This document shows positions 20,675 to 31,368 of a stretch of 64,000 nucleotides of DNA, in pieces. The DNA comes from Thelonectria olida (Eukaryota > Ascomycota > Sordariomycetes > Hypocreales > Nectriaceae), in NCBI GenBank assembly GCA_020736575.1, contig JAGPYM010000081.1, positions 1 through 64,000 of the forward strand, written 5' to 3'. The stretch's first letter is position 1. The number at the start of each line of letters is the position of its first letter. The translations under genes were made by a program, and so were the position numbers. The notes beneath the pieces were generated by a model. That model was not told the origin of the DNA. It saw only the letters and a list, made by a program, of their open reading frames with translations, and did not search any database.

Positions 20675-21745
20675 TCATCCATCGTAATCCGGTATCGCTT
20701 TGGCGTCTTGGAAATCAGCGCTGGCACTGAACTCGGCCCATTTCTCAAGAAGAGCCAGAGTATCCTCGCATTTCTTCCTCATAATGACGACAGCTTCCGC
20801 ACCCAAAGGAATTCGCAGGGGCAAATTGGCGGCCTGCTCCTTTGTAATGTTCTCGACTCTTGCGATATCCACGATTCTTTCCGCAGCTCGCAAGGGATCG
20901 CCAACCTGTGCGCCTTGGGTAGCAATATGCATGTTAGCGAGCTTCTTCTTCACCTCTGCATAGTCGGCAAACCCCTTTTCGGCATCCAACTTCGACCTCT
21001 TGTTCTTGGCGTCAAGGATATTTGTGCGGAAGCGGCCCAGAACGAATATGTGAACCCGAATACCAAGCGGCTCAACTTCCTGCGACAGTGACTCAACAGC
21101 CCCTAATCCAGTCATTGGTCAGTCAGGAAAGTCATTGAGTTACCAGCTACAAGTGAGCAGAAGATGACGAGGTTGGCTGGAGGTGAATCGAGAGGGAAAC
21201 AAACCTTCTAGGGCAGATTTCGAGGCTCCGTACGCTCCGCCTCCGCCCACGTTGTGCCACCCAGCGATGCTTCCCATGAACAATATGGCGCCAGTCTTTC
21301 TAGAACGCATAAAGGGGAGCACAGCTCGGGTCACGTTCAAGGCTCCAAAAAAGTTGGTCTTGAACTCGTTCATGGCATCTTCCGGGCTGTTCATCCGCGT
21401 CAGCAGGCGTCGACAAAAGACATGGGGGATGACGAACCTCAGCTCTTCCCAAACGCCAGAGACGACATACCCCGCATTATTCATGAGGACGTCGATTCTC
21501 CCGAATGCAGACTTGGCTTCCAGGGCCTTTCGATGGAGCTCGTCCTGAGTTGCCGTAACGTCGAGAGAGAGAACCTTGACGTTTTCGTCGTCTATATAGC
21601 TCAGGTCGGAGATCTGTCGGGCTGTTGCAATCACCTTGTCGCCTCGCGCCAGCACCGCCGGAATGAGGCAACGGCCAAATCCGCTGGAGCAGCCTGTGAT
21701 TAGCCACACTTTGGCCTCTCCCACGTTCTGGTTCTTGGTTGCCAT
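20675..21745 (-). CDS. Classical short-chain dehydrogenase/reductase
   Basis: Three exons (21745-21438, 21386-21205, 21102-20675) give 305 residues. The start MATKNQNVGEAKVW is taken, not an in-frame codon 36 bases upstream. NAD(P)-binding TGCSSGFG, NNAGYV (NNAG), catalytic serine in FMGSIAGW and the YGASKSALEG (YxxxK) pair are all present, so the enzyme should be active as an alcohol dehydrogenase or ketoreductase. Wording after the active site (ESLSQEVEPLGIRVHI) is that of classical SDRs of about 300 residues. The substrate is not deducible. It sits between the monooxygenase and a bZIP gene; making or using a ketone for the monooxygenase is an inferred role. Confidence 0.88.
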
Positions 21746-22300
21746 GATTTCTGTACCGAGACTGGGCCTTTGAAACGGCAAGTGGAAGACACAAGCTGGA
21801 TGGGTAAGGTGGAATTTGGTAAAGGTTCGAAAGGTTTCGTGGCAGGTAGGTGTTTGGATATTTGATTATTTATTCTCCGACCAGCGCTAGTTCGATGCAG
21901 GCCAGCTCAGGAATTACAATCCCGCTCGCTCTCTCATGTGGTAAGAGGCCAGGTAGGTAACTGGTACCATACGTGTGCGTGCACAGGCAAGAAGGGGTAC
22001 CGTAGAATGTGGTTCAACTCTCGCAGCAGTGTTATCTTTTCACATCAAGTGCCTTATTCCCTCCGTAGGTAGTCCAAGTCTTTCTCTCACTTTGTTATTC
22101 CACGCCCCAAATTCACCCCAATGCATTCCATTCGCGCTTCCCCGCATTTGCCGCTCATCCTCCCCGCATCCATCCCCACGCCCCCAAGTGCGGCGGCTCT
22201 GGGGACTCCAGGCACCTCGGTTACCAGAATGTTCAAGTGAATTTATACGGCAAGGCATCGCATAGACATTGTATAACCAAGATTTTTCTTCGTCAACAGT
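21746..22300. other. Divergent promoter region SDR / bZIP
   Basis: Upstream regions of the SDR (minus) and the first bZIP gene (plus). A CT-rich stretch precedes the bZIP start, as in many fungal promoters. No CATGAGTCATG element was found. Confidence 0.4.
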
Positions 22301-23940
22301 ATGACCGACTCCAATCCCATTGAAGCCGCACAAGCGGGTACGGGTTCTTCCAAGAAACGCTCCAGAACTGTATCAAATCTCACCCAAGAACAGATCCAGC
22401 ACAAGCGGAGCGTCGATCGCAAGGCCCAGCGTGCCTTTCGTCAACGGACAAAGAACTGCATCTCGAATCTGGAACAGCAGTTCGCTCAATTGCAGGAAAC
22501 ATGTGTCGAGCTTCGAGAAGCGCGTGACCAAAGAACCCAAGAACTGGAATTGGCGAACCAACAGAGACAATCGCTCCTCGATTGCCTAGAGACCATTGTC
22601 AGCATCGCATCTACCGCCGTGGGTCAGAACAGTAGGAACGCTGGTGCGGGTGCGAGCGTTGAGGCTGGTAAGCGCTTGTGTCCTGATTATTCAACGATCA
22701 AATTCATGCTAAGAACCTGGGCCAGCAAGCGGAGAAAACCTACACCCATGCGACGACGGCAGGACTGTTGACATTATTCGCCAAACAGAGTCACGGCACG
22801 GTTCTGAAGAGCCTCACCTTCCTCTCCAAGCTCACTCCGAAACGGCCCAGCTGCCAGACAGTTCAGAGGCAACGGCTGATGGATCAGTGCAAGCGGGCTT
22901 AACCCAAGATCATCAAATACTAGCACAGAGCCGTCCTCTGTCCAGCCCAGAATTGCATGACAGGGAGGGGTCATTGGGAGATCAAGAGCTGCCCGTTGCT
23001 ATAACCGGGAACCTGGGGCTTCTATCACCTCAGACAGGCCATGAGGCTTTTCAAGATTCCCTGTTCCTCGAGTATCTATCGGAAGAGGTGCAAGTTTCGC
23101 AACTTGTATGCGACGTGTCTGAAGCCGATGCCTCTATTGACCTACTAACCCCATGTAGTGTGTCGGCTGCAAGCACAAGCTCCTTATCCACTTCATCTTC
23201 AGCTTTCACTATGCTTCCTTCTCACTTACCGGCCACCTGCCCGCTCGACCAGACATTACTCGATTTCATCCACTGCCATCGAGAAATGTTCGCCGGCGGC
23301 GTGACCGACGAGTCTGTTCTTGGGCCACGGAAGCCAACAGTCAAGGCAGTAGTAGACGGAAAGCTGATATCGTCGGTACACCCCTTCAGTGGAACGATCT
23401 CGGGAATTCTGCTCATGTCATCATGTACTGCGCTGCCGGTGAAGCTGGCTTTGTTTTATCTGATGCACCAAACGACGAGGGTAAGTGCTTATAGAGTCAA
23501 GGGTGCAGAAATGCAGCTAACAGTGTCAGTGGCAAATTAATCCCACGAAAGAAAACTACGTCTCGATGCCAGCATGGTTGAGGCCTACAGTGACCCAAAT
23601 AACGGTCCCGCACCCTCCCTGGATCGACAGCGTCCCATGGTAGGATATGTTGCATCCCGTGTACAGTACTCTGCTGACCAAGCCCAGGCCTAGTGTTCGT
23701 GATGTCTTGATTGAAAATCATGGGCTCTCTTCGTTTCATTTATTTTGGGACCTCTTCGTTGGGCACGTTAGTGTAAACTGGACATTCGAAGATCTTGACG
23801 CTGTGGCGGATAATGAGCAGGATGCAGTTTTACACTCCATTTTTGAGAAACACATTCGAAACCTCAAGAATTGGGAAGTTTCGGCCGAGTTTGAGAAGCA
23901 GTTTCCTGGAATAGCATCTACTATAAAGACTGCCGAGTAG
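22301..23940 (+). CDS. bZIP transcription factor with DUF3425 domain (copy 1)
   Basis: Four exons (22301-22667, 22726-23480, 23530-23639, 23688-23940) splice to 494 residues. The basic region SVDRKAQRAFRQRTK (AQRAFR core as in Yap/AP-1-type fungal bZIPs) is followed by a leucine zipper (LEQQFAQLQETCVEL, LANQQRQSLLDCL). A Ser/Pro-rich linker leads to a C-terminal DUF3425 domain: TCPLDQTLLDFI, VLGPRKPTV, WQINPTKENYVSMPAWLRP, FEKHIRNLKNWEVSAEF. Proteins of this layout are fungal-specific nuclear regulators, sometimes encoded within metabolic clusters. A second copy with the same domain order, wording and intron positions lies at 33327-34981. It is a candidate reader of the CATGAGTCATG sites, because TGAGTCA is a bZIP core. 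That link is inferred. Confidence 0.9.
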
Positions 23941-25121
23941 GTAATTTGCTTTAAGACATTCTTGGCTTTTATTACTTCAATTAGTTTTGTAAATACACAA
24001 CCTCATACCGGCTCCAAGACGGTATCTGGGCGCGTCAGTCTCGCCCTCTTAGTTAAATGCTAAAAATGATAGCATTAATCGCTAGAATAGAATAGAATTA
24101 AGGAAGAAGAGCCCAGCAAGAGGAAACTTGGTTAATATTGTGTACCAATGTTGGGAGACTCTTCCTCCGCGAGTTACTGGTCGTACTTGGAGCTACCCTA
24201 GACCGACTGTGGCTCCAACCAGGATTATAAGCCCAAGTTGCGCAAACAGGGCACGAGGTGAATGAAGACATTAAAGTCTGAGACTACGGTGACGCTGTAT
24301 TTTCCATATTCGAGAATAAATGAAGAGCTTCTGCGACTGAAACTATTACATCAGTCTGATGTTTGTCGTTGACTAGGTACCTCTAGTGCTCAATTCTGGA
24401 CTGCTCCTGTTCTCCATGATGGACGCAGCTTCATGATAGCTTGGCATGAATTCAGTACCCCCATGATTCTCGCTAGTCCGACGCTACAATCCAACTGGGG
24501 GCCCTCCAACAGCAGAGATGGTATTGGACAAAGCTTGATAACAGTTTGCAAGGATGTTGCGCGTTTGAAAACGAATTAAGTACGTCATACGGGATTCAGT
24601 CAAGGGCTACCTTGTACACACGTGAAGGTTCATTGGAAAATTAGCTCAAGGCAAAGAACTCCTCAACGAGCGCGTAGAAGTTCTCAACTTAGTCATGGCA
24701 TCTAACAGGGAGGCGAAATACCTGGTTACTCTGTCAATGGTGTGTTTGAGTCAGTCCAAAGAGCAGGCCCCCGCACACACACACGCCTCTTACCCCTCTT
24801 TGTAGATCGTGTCCTTAGTCATGTAAGCCGGAGTGTCAGCAGTGCAATGAACCTCCCTCAAACCGGTTTCATATTGATTCATGGGATCAAAGAGTAGAGA
24901 GGGCTGGCAAAAGGTGCTCCGCAATAACTGTATATGGATTATGTATTGACGGCCATTACTGGCTGGACTTGGACAATGATTGCCTTCTCAAACAGTCTGC
25001 ATCGTACGTTATAATTAGCGAGCTTGCACCTCGATTTGAACCATTCTTCGTGGTGTGCTTCATATTCGGGTCCATATTTCATCCGTGGCTCTCAAGAAAA
25101 CACAGCAAACAACGGATCAAC
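23941..25121. other. 1.2-kb stretch without a supported gene
   Basis: AT-rich after 24000, with short frames only. It includes a CA microsatellite near 24770 (CACACACACACAC) and one TGAGTCAG half-match near 24748. It holds the promoter of the following dehydrogenase gene. Nothing else recognised. Confidence 0.4.
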
Positions 25122-26532
25122 ATGGGCTCCACGGCGGCAGAGATGATGGACGCAGCTCAGTACAACAGCGTAATACCACCAAGACGTGTCCTGTTAGCAC
25201 TATGTGATGCTAACAGATGAATCTAGGATACCAACCAGATCGAAGTTAACAGGATCCCTATTCCAGTGTGCAATGATGATGAAATTTGATCAAGACGCGA
25301 TGTGCATCACTTTGCCACTCTGATTTGGTACGTGAGCTGTCCACACTCCAGAGATTCTGGGTCCTTTCCAGTCGCTGATTCACATGCAGATGCTGTTCTG
25401 GGGTCATACTGCAGAGGTTCCTCCGTCAAATAGGGTGACCATTGGGCATGAAAACACTGGCTTTGTAGTCGCCATGGGAAAGAATGTCAAGAACTTCAAG
25501 ATTGGTGACCCGGTAGGCTGTCTTGGATGTAGCTATGCTTGTTGTGAGTAGCCCACAGCCCCAGCACCCAGGCCCTCCCAGCATCGCTGACTTTCAAAGA
25601 TGAATGCGAAGGATGCCAAGTCCACAACCTGTTCTGCGAGAAGGGCACGGGGAAGATGCACGGGTTTTCATGCGCGGGGCATTTTGCAGAGTACTCAGTT
25701 GCCGACAGTCGGAACGCCATGGTTTTGCCTCAAGGTATGGATATGGTGACAGCAGCGCCGCTATTCTGCGCAGGCATTACGGGTACGTCTTTATAAACCA
25801 AACATCGCTTCCATGCCCCTTGGATCGGGAGTTCTTAACACGCCTACAGCCTACCATGCTATTAAGGGATGTGACTTACAAGAAGGTCAATGGATTGCTA
25901 TTATTGGTTGCGGAGGCCTTGGGCATCTTGGTAACTAGCCCCAGAACCAACCAGTTCCATTGCTAACACATCACTCAAAGCCATTCAGTATGCCAAAGCT
26001 ATGAAGTTGAAGACCATCGGGCTCGACATCTCCAATTCCCAGCTGGAGGCAGTCAGAGCCCTCGGAGCCGATGTCACGATTAACACACTTGAGGACCCAA
26101 ACTTTGAAACCAAGATTAAGAAGTTGACCAACGGTGGTTGTCACGCTGCAGCAGTATTCAGCGCATCGAATGCGGCATACGAGAGTGCTCCCAGCACCCT
26201 CCGGTACGTGTTCCCAGCCTCCAAAACCACCACTCATTCCACGCTGGGAAGCTAACGTGGCGAGCAACAGCATCAACGGCCTTTTGATGGTGGCCGGAAT
26301 CCCTCAGAAGCCACTGGCCGTCAACGCCCTGGATATTCTGCTTGGAAAGTATCGCATTGCGGGGAGAAGCAGTGGCATTCCTCAGAACATGCCCGAAGCA
26401 ATTGCTTTCAGCCATCAGCATGGCATCAAGGCACATATGACGACATTCAACAACATTCATGATATTGATAAGTTGATTGAATTGATGAATGATGGGAAGA
26501 GCGCTGGAAGGTTCGGGATTGTCTTAGAATAA
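25122..26532 (+). pseudogene. Zinc alcohol dehydrogenase with a single-base frameshift
   Basis: Seven exons can be spliced (25122-25169, 25227-25327, 25390-25543, 25600-25782, 25850-25930, 25981-26203, 26271-26532). They yield an MDR-family alcohol dehydrogenase of the yeast-ADH type: CASLCHSDL (catalytic zinc), GHENTGFVV, the structural-zinc CEGCQVHNLFC, cofactor motif IIGCGGLGHLG, and a normal C-terminus. In exon 2 the frame reads DDEI and then TGA; homology (IKTRCASLCHSD) continues one frame over. The summed length is 1052, exactly one base short of 351 codons. A lost T in the run near 25284 would explain it. Everything else is intact, so either the mutation is very recent or the base is an assembly error. 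The gene would otherwise belong to the oxidoreductase set of this region. Confidence 0.82.
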
Positions 26533-26821
26533 CGGGAAGCTTATTAGGCTAGCTTAGACCGCAGAGACCAGATAGCCAAAAGATTGCACGACCAGACAGC
26601 ATGTTCTCAGAAGTTTCCATTCTTGAATTTTCAAGTGATGCGCCTTGAGTTTGATGAACAGAGATTCTAATACACAAGTAGACTCAGGCAACGTCAAGTA
26701 CTCAGGTCACCTTACCTAGCTAGCCCTGGGCAAAGACTTCCCTTGGGGCTTTCTCGGCCATGCTTTCCCACGGCCACGACCAAAGAATGCATATAAGTTA
26801 CAGTCTAAGTGCAAAAATGTA

Positions 26822-29800
26822 TTACACTCCGAAATGAACATATGGAATCCAAGGCGGCCAGGTATGCTCCTCATCGCATACTATAACATCCCTGGGAAGA
26901 CGATTCTCGCGAACCCCCTCGTCAGCCATACTACAATAAGCCTCACCGGGCTGTTTCGTCTCTGGCTCGACATGCCAAAGCGACCCGCCACGGTCCCGCG
27001 TCTCACCAAGCCAACGGTCTCGGAGCTCTCTCGCTGCCTTGTGCAGTCCCCAGGAAACTGATTCATCCGTTAATGCCTTATCCCGAAGTTCTTCATACGT
27101 GATTCTGGCCATGTCCACACAGAGCTCATCTTTAACTTCCCATAGCGTCCCAATAACGTGGCGAAACCCTGCCAGCTGAAATCCAGTAATAAGGTGGATA
27201 GCTTCATCCGATAACCTCATCATTTGGATTTGGCCGGTCCCGCAGGCAGAGAGATAGGCGAGAAATGGGGAGCCTCTCTGACGATTGATATCCAATAGGT
27301 TCGAGACCGTAAGAGATCTGGCCTTTGTATCATCAAGACAAAGATAGCTTTCCGTTGGATCAAGAGAATCTGTGTGGGCATGGCCAGCAAAGTGGAAAAT
27401 ATTGCACTGGTTGAGCTGCGATAGGATGTCTTCCTTCCTCGGGGGTGGCTCCACGGCATTGAGCGACATTGATTCGCATAGGCCACGGACAGTGGTTATC
27501 TCTTTGGAGGCGAATGGAAGTGGAGAGTTGCCAGGTGTGTTCTCCATCGCGACCAGAACTGCGTGGTGCGGCGTACCAGGTGAGGGAAGCCGTTTGCGGT
27601 TGCGGATGATGGCTTGGACTGATGTGTGATAAGACGAGATGACCCTATCTATGACCGTTTCAGAAGAGCCTTTTGCATGAAGGCCAGCCGCGTGAATCGG
27701 AAATCTGGTGAGACTTCCCGTCATCACCCACCATACGCGAGGCCAGTTGTTGCTCGTGGGTGGCTGGTCGAAACCCAAGGCGCTCAAGACGGGGTTTGCG
27801 ATGCAGTGCCACAACCACTCAAGCGCCTCGGTACTCTTGAACGTGCCCTCCCTGAGGTAGTCAAGCATAACTCCACGATTGTAGCGAGGCAAAGGCACTA
27901 AGCGGATTTGGTGTTGCTCGACTAGGATAGCATCGCAGCGTTCGAGGCTACAATTGACAACGACGATAGGACCATATCTCGCGGCCGACTTCACTTCCGA
28001 CTCGGTTGGGGCAAGTAAGAAGTATTCAAAGCTAGGTTGCTGACGAATTTCAAGGAGTAGCTTCTCGAAATCCTCGGCTGCCTCATGGCTTCGGTTTGAC
28101 TCACTATTCCATTCGGACTTCCCCTTGACTTTGGCAGTATCTGGTCCCCCCAACTGGCTGCGAAGATAGACAAAGAGCCTTGCTAGGTCAGGATGCGTCT
28201 CTTCCAGGTGCGTGATGTCTGTGTGTACGTCCTCCAGAGACAATGCAATCACGCCACGGCCCTTCTCAAGCAGATCCAGAGCAATGAATGGCTCTTCACC
28301 GACTCGAAGCGCCAAAGCGGCACCTTCAGACGCGAAACCACCGAGACCGGCCAAAAGCTCCTGCTTGTCCGAGGTTTGAAGCGACCGTAGCGCCAGTTGT
28401 GGGATGAGGTCAATCGCCATCCTCGCGGCCTCGTAGGCTTCTTGCCACATCGACTCCTCCTGACAAAGCACAACGACCACCTTCGCGGCTTCGATGCGAA
28501 CCTCGATGAACGATTGGGTCTGCAATAGTGCAGTTTGAAAGAGCAAAATGGCCTGCTGTCGATCCTCTCTGGCCTCTGTCGCGCCAAATCGCATGCCGAA
28601 CAAGTTTCCGAGGAAAGAAAGAAAGCCAGCACGAAATCGATTGTGTTCTCCCAGCGCACCAACTGCTTGCGTAGCCAATTCAATGGCCTCGTTGAGATCG
28701 GATATTGCGTTTGTCTGCGAATATCGACGCGCCAGGTGCCCGGCAAGACGCTGCGAGGCGAATGGCCAATCGACATCAAATCTTGGTGTCGCTCTCATTG
28801 CTTTGGTTCCCACTTCAATGGCTTCGTGAAGATCCTCAATGGCCCCCGCGCCGTCAAAACGGTGCCCCAGGTTCTCACCAAGAAATCTGAGGACCATGTC
28901 TGGCTTGACTTGACTTTCAGCTGGCGCCGCCAATGCCGCCCTCGCCAGCTCAATCGCCTTGTCAAGATCAGAAGCTGCTCCCACCCTGTTATACCTCATT
29001 TGAAGGTGAGTCCCAAGATTGTAGGCAAATACACACCACTCCGAGGACCCCAGTGGTGTTTCTTGCAGCACTTTCGTAGAGATTTCGATGGCCTCACTGA
29101 GATCTGCCAATGCCCGCGTCCTTTCATATCTGTCGGCAAGGCTAACCCCCAGGCCGGAGAGATTGACTAAGAAATTTCGGTCTTCTTTGGGGGTCAGATC
29201 AACTGCTTGTCTCGCAAGCTTGATTGCTTCGTCAAGGTCGGCCACCATTCCCAAGTGGTAGTACCGATTCGCATGACAGTTTCCGAGCATATTTGACAAT
29301 GTTGCCCGTGAGGGATGGTCATCTGGAGTAGACTGGAGGCTGTTTCTCAAAAGCTCAATGTCGTCCTCAAGATCAGATAGTGATCCGGTTCGTTCATAAT
29401 GCGCGACACGTCGATCGGCCAGTTGGATGACGAACTCTATCCGGTCTTGATGGTCCTTCGGGGTGTTTTCCACTGCTCTCCTTGCTATCTCAAGTGCCTC
29501 TTCCAGGTCGTCTGCCGAGTTCGTAAGAGTCCATCGATCGTTGATACAGTCTCCCAGATCAGACAAGAACCGAACCCAGCTTGGATCGTCCTCTCGGGAT
29601 ATGGCAGCAGCTCGCCTGAGTATCTCAATAGCATCATCAAGATCGTTTGCTGCCATCGTGAACCGAAATTTGTTGGCCATTGTCAATCCAAGGTTGTTGA
29701 GATATTGCGCCTTCCTCGGATGATCCTCAGCGACTGCGTCGGCCGCTTCCCCGGAGACTTGAATAGCTTCAGTAGGCTCCAACCCTCCCTCGGTTAGTGA

Positions 29801-30166
29801 GAACTCCCGCCGAAGCATGGTTCCAAGGGAGTACAGCATCCATGGTCGATTGACATCATTTTCCGCGACCCCTCGGATAGCTTGCCTGGTTGAATCAATG
29901 GCTTGTTCAAGATATTCCATAGCCCCCGTGCGAGAATGCATCTCCTGCAAGGCTATGCCATACTCAAATAGATGCTCTGGCCGATTTGGAGTATCTTCTG
30001 GGGTTTCGCGGAACATATCTCGAGAGGCGGTTATGTATTCCGTAAGGTCGGTTTGGTTTCCCGAGTTTGTATACCTATCATAGAGCACTCGCTCAAGACC
30101 ATCTCCTTCTGCCGTTGAAGCAACAGTGCCTGCTGCAGGCAGATCGTCGCTTGATGGGCTGGCCAT
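26822..30166 (-). CDS. TPR-CHAT protein (caspase-like C-terminal protease domain)
   Basis: A single exon codes for 1114 residues. Residues about 30-610 are a long array of degenerate TPR-type helices with a repeating core (DLDEAIELARQAV, DLSEAIEISTKVL, DLNEAIELATQAV), about 45-60 residues per unit. The C-terminal third is a CHAT domain: IFHFAGHAHTDS with histidine 929, and AYLSACGTGQ with cysteine 975, the two catalytic residues of this caspase/separase-related clan, followed by ITGFQLAGFRHVIGTLWEV. Both residues are present, so it should be an active cysteine protease or at least structurally complete. Fungal CHAT proteins are little studied. In bacteria and other fungi the domain occurs in conflict and cell-death systems, often attached to repeats that sense partners. 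The start is the only Met before the TPR array. No metabolic link to the neighbours is seen. Confidence 0.88.
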   Translation of the reverse strand: MASPSSDDLPAAGTVASTAEGDGLERVLYDRYTNSGNQTDLTEYITASRDMFRETPEDTPNRPEHLFEYGIALQEMHSRTGAMEYLEQAIDSTRQAIRGVAENDVNRPWMLYSLGTMLRREFSLTEGGLEPTEAIQVSGEAADAVAEDHPRKAQYLNNLGLTMANKFRFTMAANDLDDAIEILRRAAAISREDDPSWVRFLSDLGDCINDRWTLTNSADDLEEALEIARRAVENTPKDHQDRIEFVIQLADRRVAHYERTGSLSDLEDDIELLRNSLQSTPDDHPSRATLSNMLGNCHANRYYHLGMVADLDEAIKLARQAVDLTPKEDRNFLVNLSGLGVSLADRYERTRALADLSEAIEISTKVLQETPLGSSEWCVFAYNLGTHLQMRYNRVGAASDLDKAIELARAALAAPAESQVKPDMVLRFLGENLGHRFDGAGAIEDLHEAIEVGTKAMRATPRFDVDWPFASQRLAGHLARRYSQTNAISDLNEAIELATQAVGALGEHNRFRAGFLSFLGNLFGMRFGATEAREDRQQAILLFQTALLQTQSFIEVRIEAAKVVVVLCQEESMWQEAYEAARMAIDLIPQLALRSLQTSDKQELLAGLGGFASEGAALALRVGEEPFIALDLLEKGRGVIALSLEDVHTDITHLEETHPDLARLFVYLRSQLGGPDTAKVKGKSEWNSESNRSHEAAEDFEKLLLEIRQQPSFEYFLLAPTESEVKSAARYGPIVVVNCSLERCDAILVEQHQIRLVPLPRYNRGVMLDYLREGTFKSTEALEWLWHCIANPVLSALGFDQPPTSNNWPRVWWVMTGSLTRFPIHAAGLHAKGSSETVIDRVISSYHTSVQAIIRNRKRLPSPGTPHHAVLVAMENTPGNSPLPFASKEITTVRGLCESMSLNAVEPPPRKEDILSQLNQCNIFHFAGHAHTDSLDPTESYLCLDDTKARSLTVSNLLDINRQRGSPFLAYLSACGTGQIQMMRLSDEAIHLITGFQLAGFRHVIGTLWEVKDELCVDMARITYEELRDKALTDESVSWGLHKAARELRDRWLGETRDRGGSLWHVEPETKQPGEAYCSMADEGVRENRLPRDVIVCDEEHTWPPWIPYVHFGV

Positions 30167-31368
30167 GGATTTGAGTTAAGCGCGGGCGACAGTGGCGCCG
30201 TGGTGATGACGTGAATGAGGGAGTTTTGGGATTTGGGAGCGTATTCAGCTCAACGAGTGGTGAGCACACGTGAGCACATCAGTACCCAGCCATGTGCATA
30301 AGTCCAACCCATGTGCGGTTTGAATCAGACCAGGGTGTAATAATTTAGTGACGTGTCATGCAGGCCAAGGCACCGCCTCGCATCCAGAAGGCTGAGAAGC
30401 GTAACACAACTCCTCGTGATTTAGGCAGTAATCTTTGGATAAGTACGTACCCAGGTCAGAAACGGCCAATAGATTGCTTACATATTGAATTTGAGGAATA
30501 ACTCATCACCGTATCCCTCTTACCCACATGTACGTCGCTCACGCTGAGAATCCGAATTGGTCAACGACAGTAAGGACCTACGAAAGTGTAGAGAGGACGC
30601 CAGTCTCTTCGCATGTTAGGTACCCGGAAGAAAATAAATCACAATAATATGACTAAGAATGAGTGACTTGTTCGAGGTGGATAGCCGGCTGTTGTATCAT
30701 TGGTATCCATTAACGAGCTGCGCAATTTTGGCATCGATCGTCGTGATATCCCGTCTGCTCCCAACCATAACTTCTTTCAGCAGGAACAGCGCAAAGCCTT
30801 CTAGGCTCTCGTCCAACAAAAGGCTCCTATGCTATAGAAATTGCTATTATTATAAAATCCACCCTTACTTAGACTCCTTAGATACACACACATGTGCATG
30901 CTCCCTTTTCTAAAGCTCCGTAAAACATTCGTAAAAGGCATTATCTAACTGATGTCCCTCCCTGCAGATCGGAGATACAGTGCCTGGGGTAACGCGGAGA
31001 TGCGGGGTTTGGATGAAATGGGGACGGGATCTAATTCCGTGCAAGGAGCCTCTTCTTCATCCAGTCAGCTGAGAGCCTCGAAGAAACAAGGTGACGTCTG
31101 GGCTGTTGGTAAGGGACGGTGAGGCCATCCTTTGACCGGAGATTCCCTCAACCAAGGATTCAGGCTTGGCCCACGGGGTAGTTCTGCTCGGGGAAAACTT
31201 CCGAGTCAACCAAGTGCCAGAACCGCGAGTCAGGAGATGGTCATGTCAAGACTGTTAAAACCCTTTCTTGCCCCTACGTTAACAGGAAATTGGACGGCAT
31301 TCTTTTCAAACACGCTTCGTCACCAAAATATACTCTCATTATTGCATTTGCGAACTTCAGCCCAAATC
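30167..31368. other. 1.2-kb divergent intergenic region
   Basis: Promoters of the TPR-CHAT gene (minus) and the first sugar transporter (plus). Frames here are short and without family resemblance. An AT-rich block lies near 30600-30950. No bZIP palindrome seen. Confidence 0.4.

Noticed and set aside
24765..24790. CA microsatellite as a functional element
   Set aside because: It is a short simple repeat in a gene-free stretch; nothing suggests a function.
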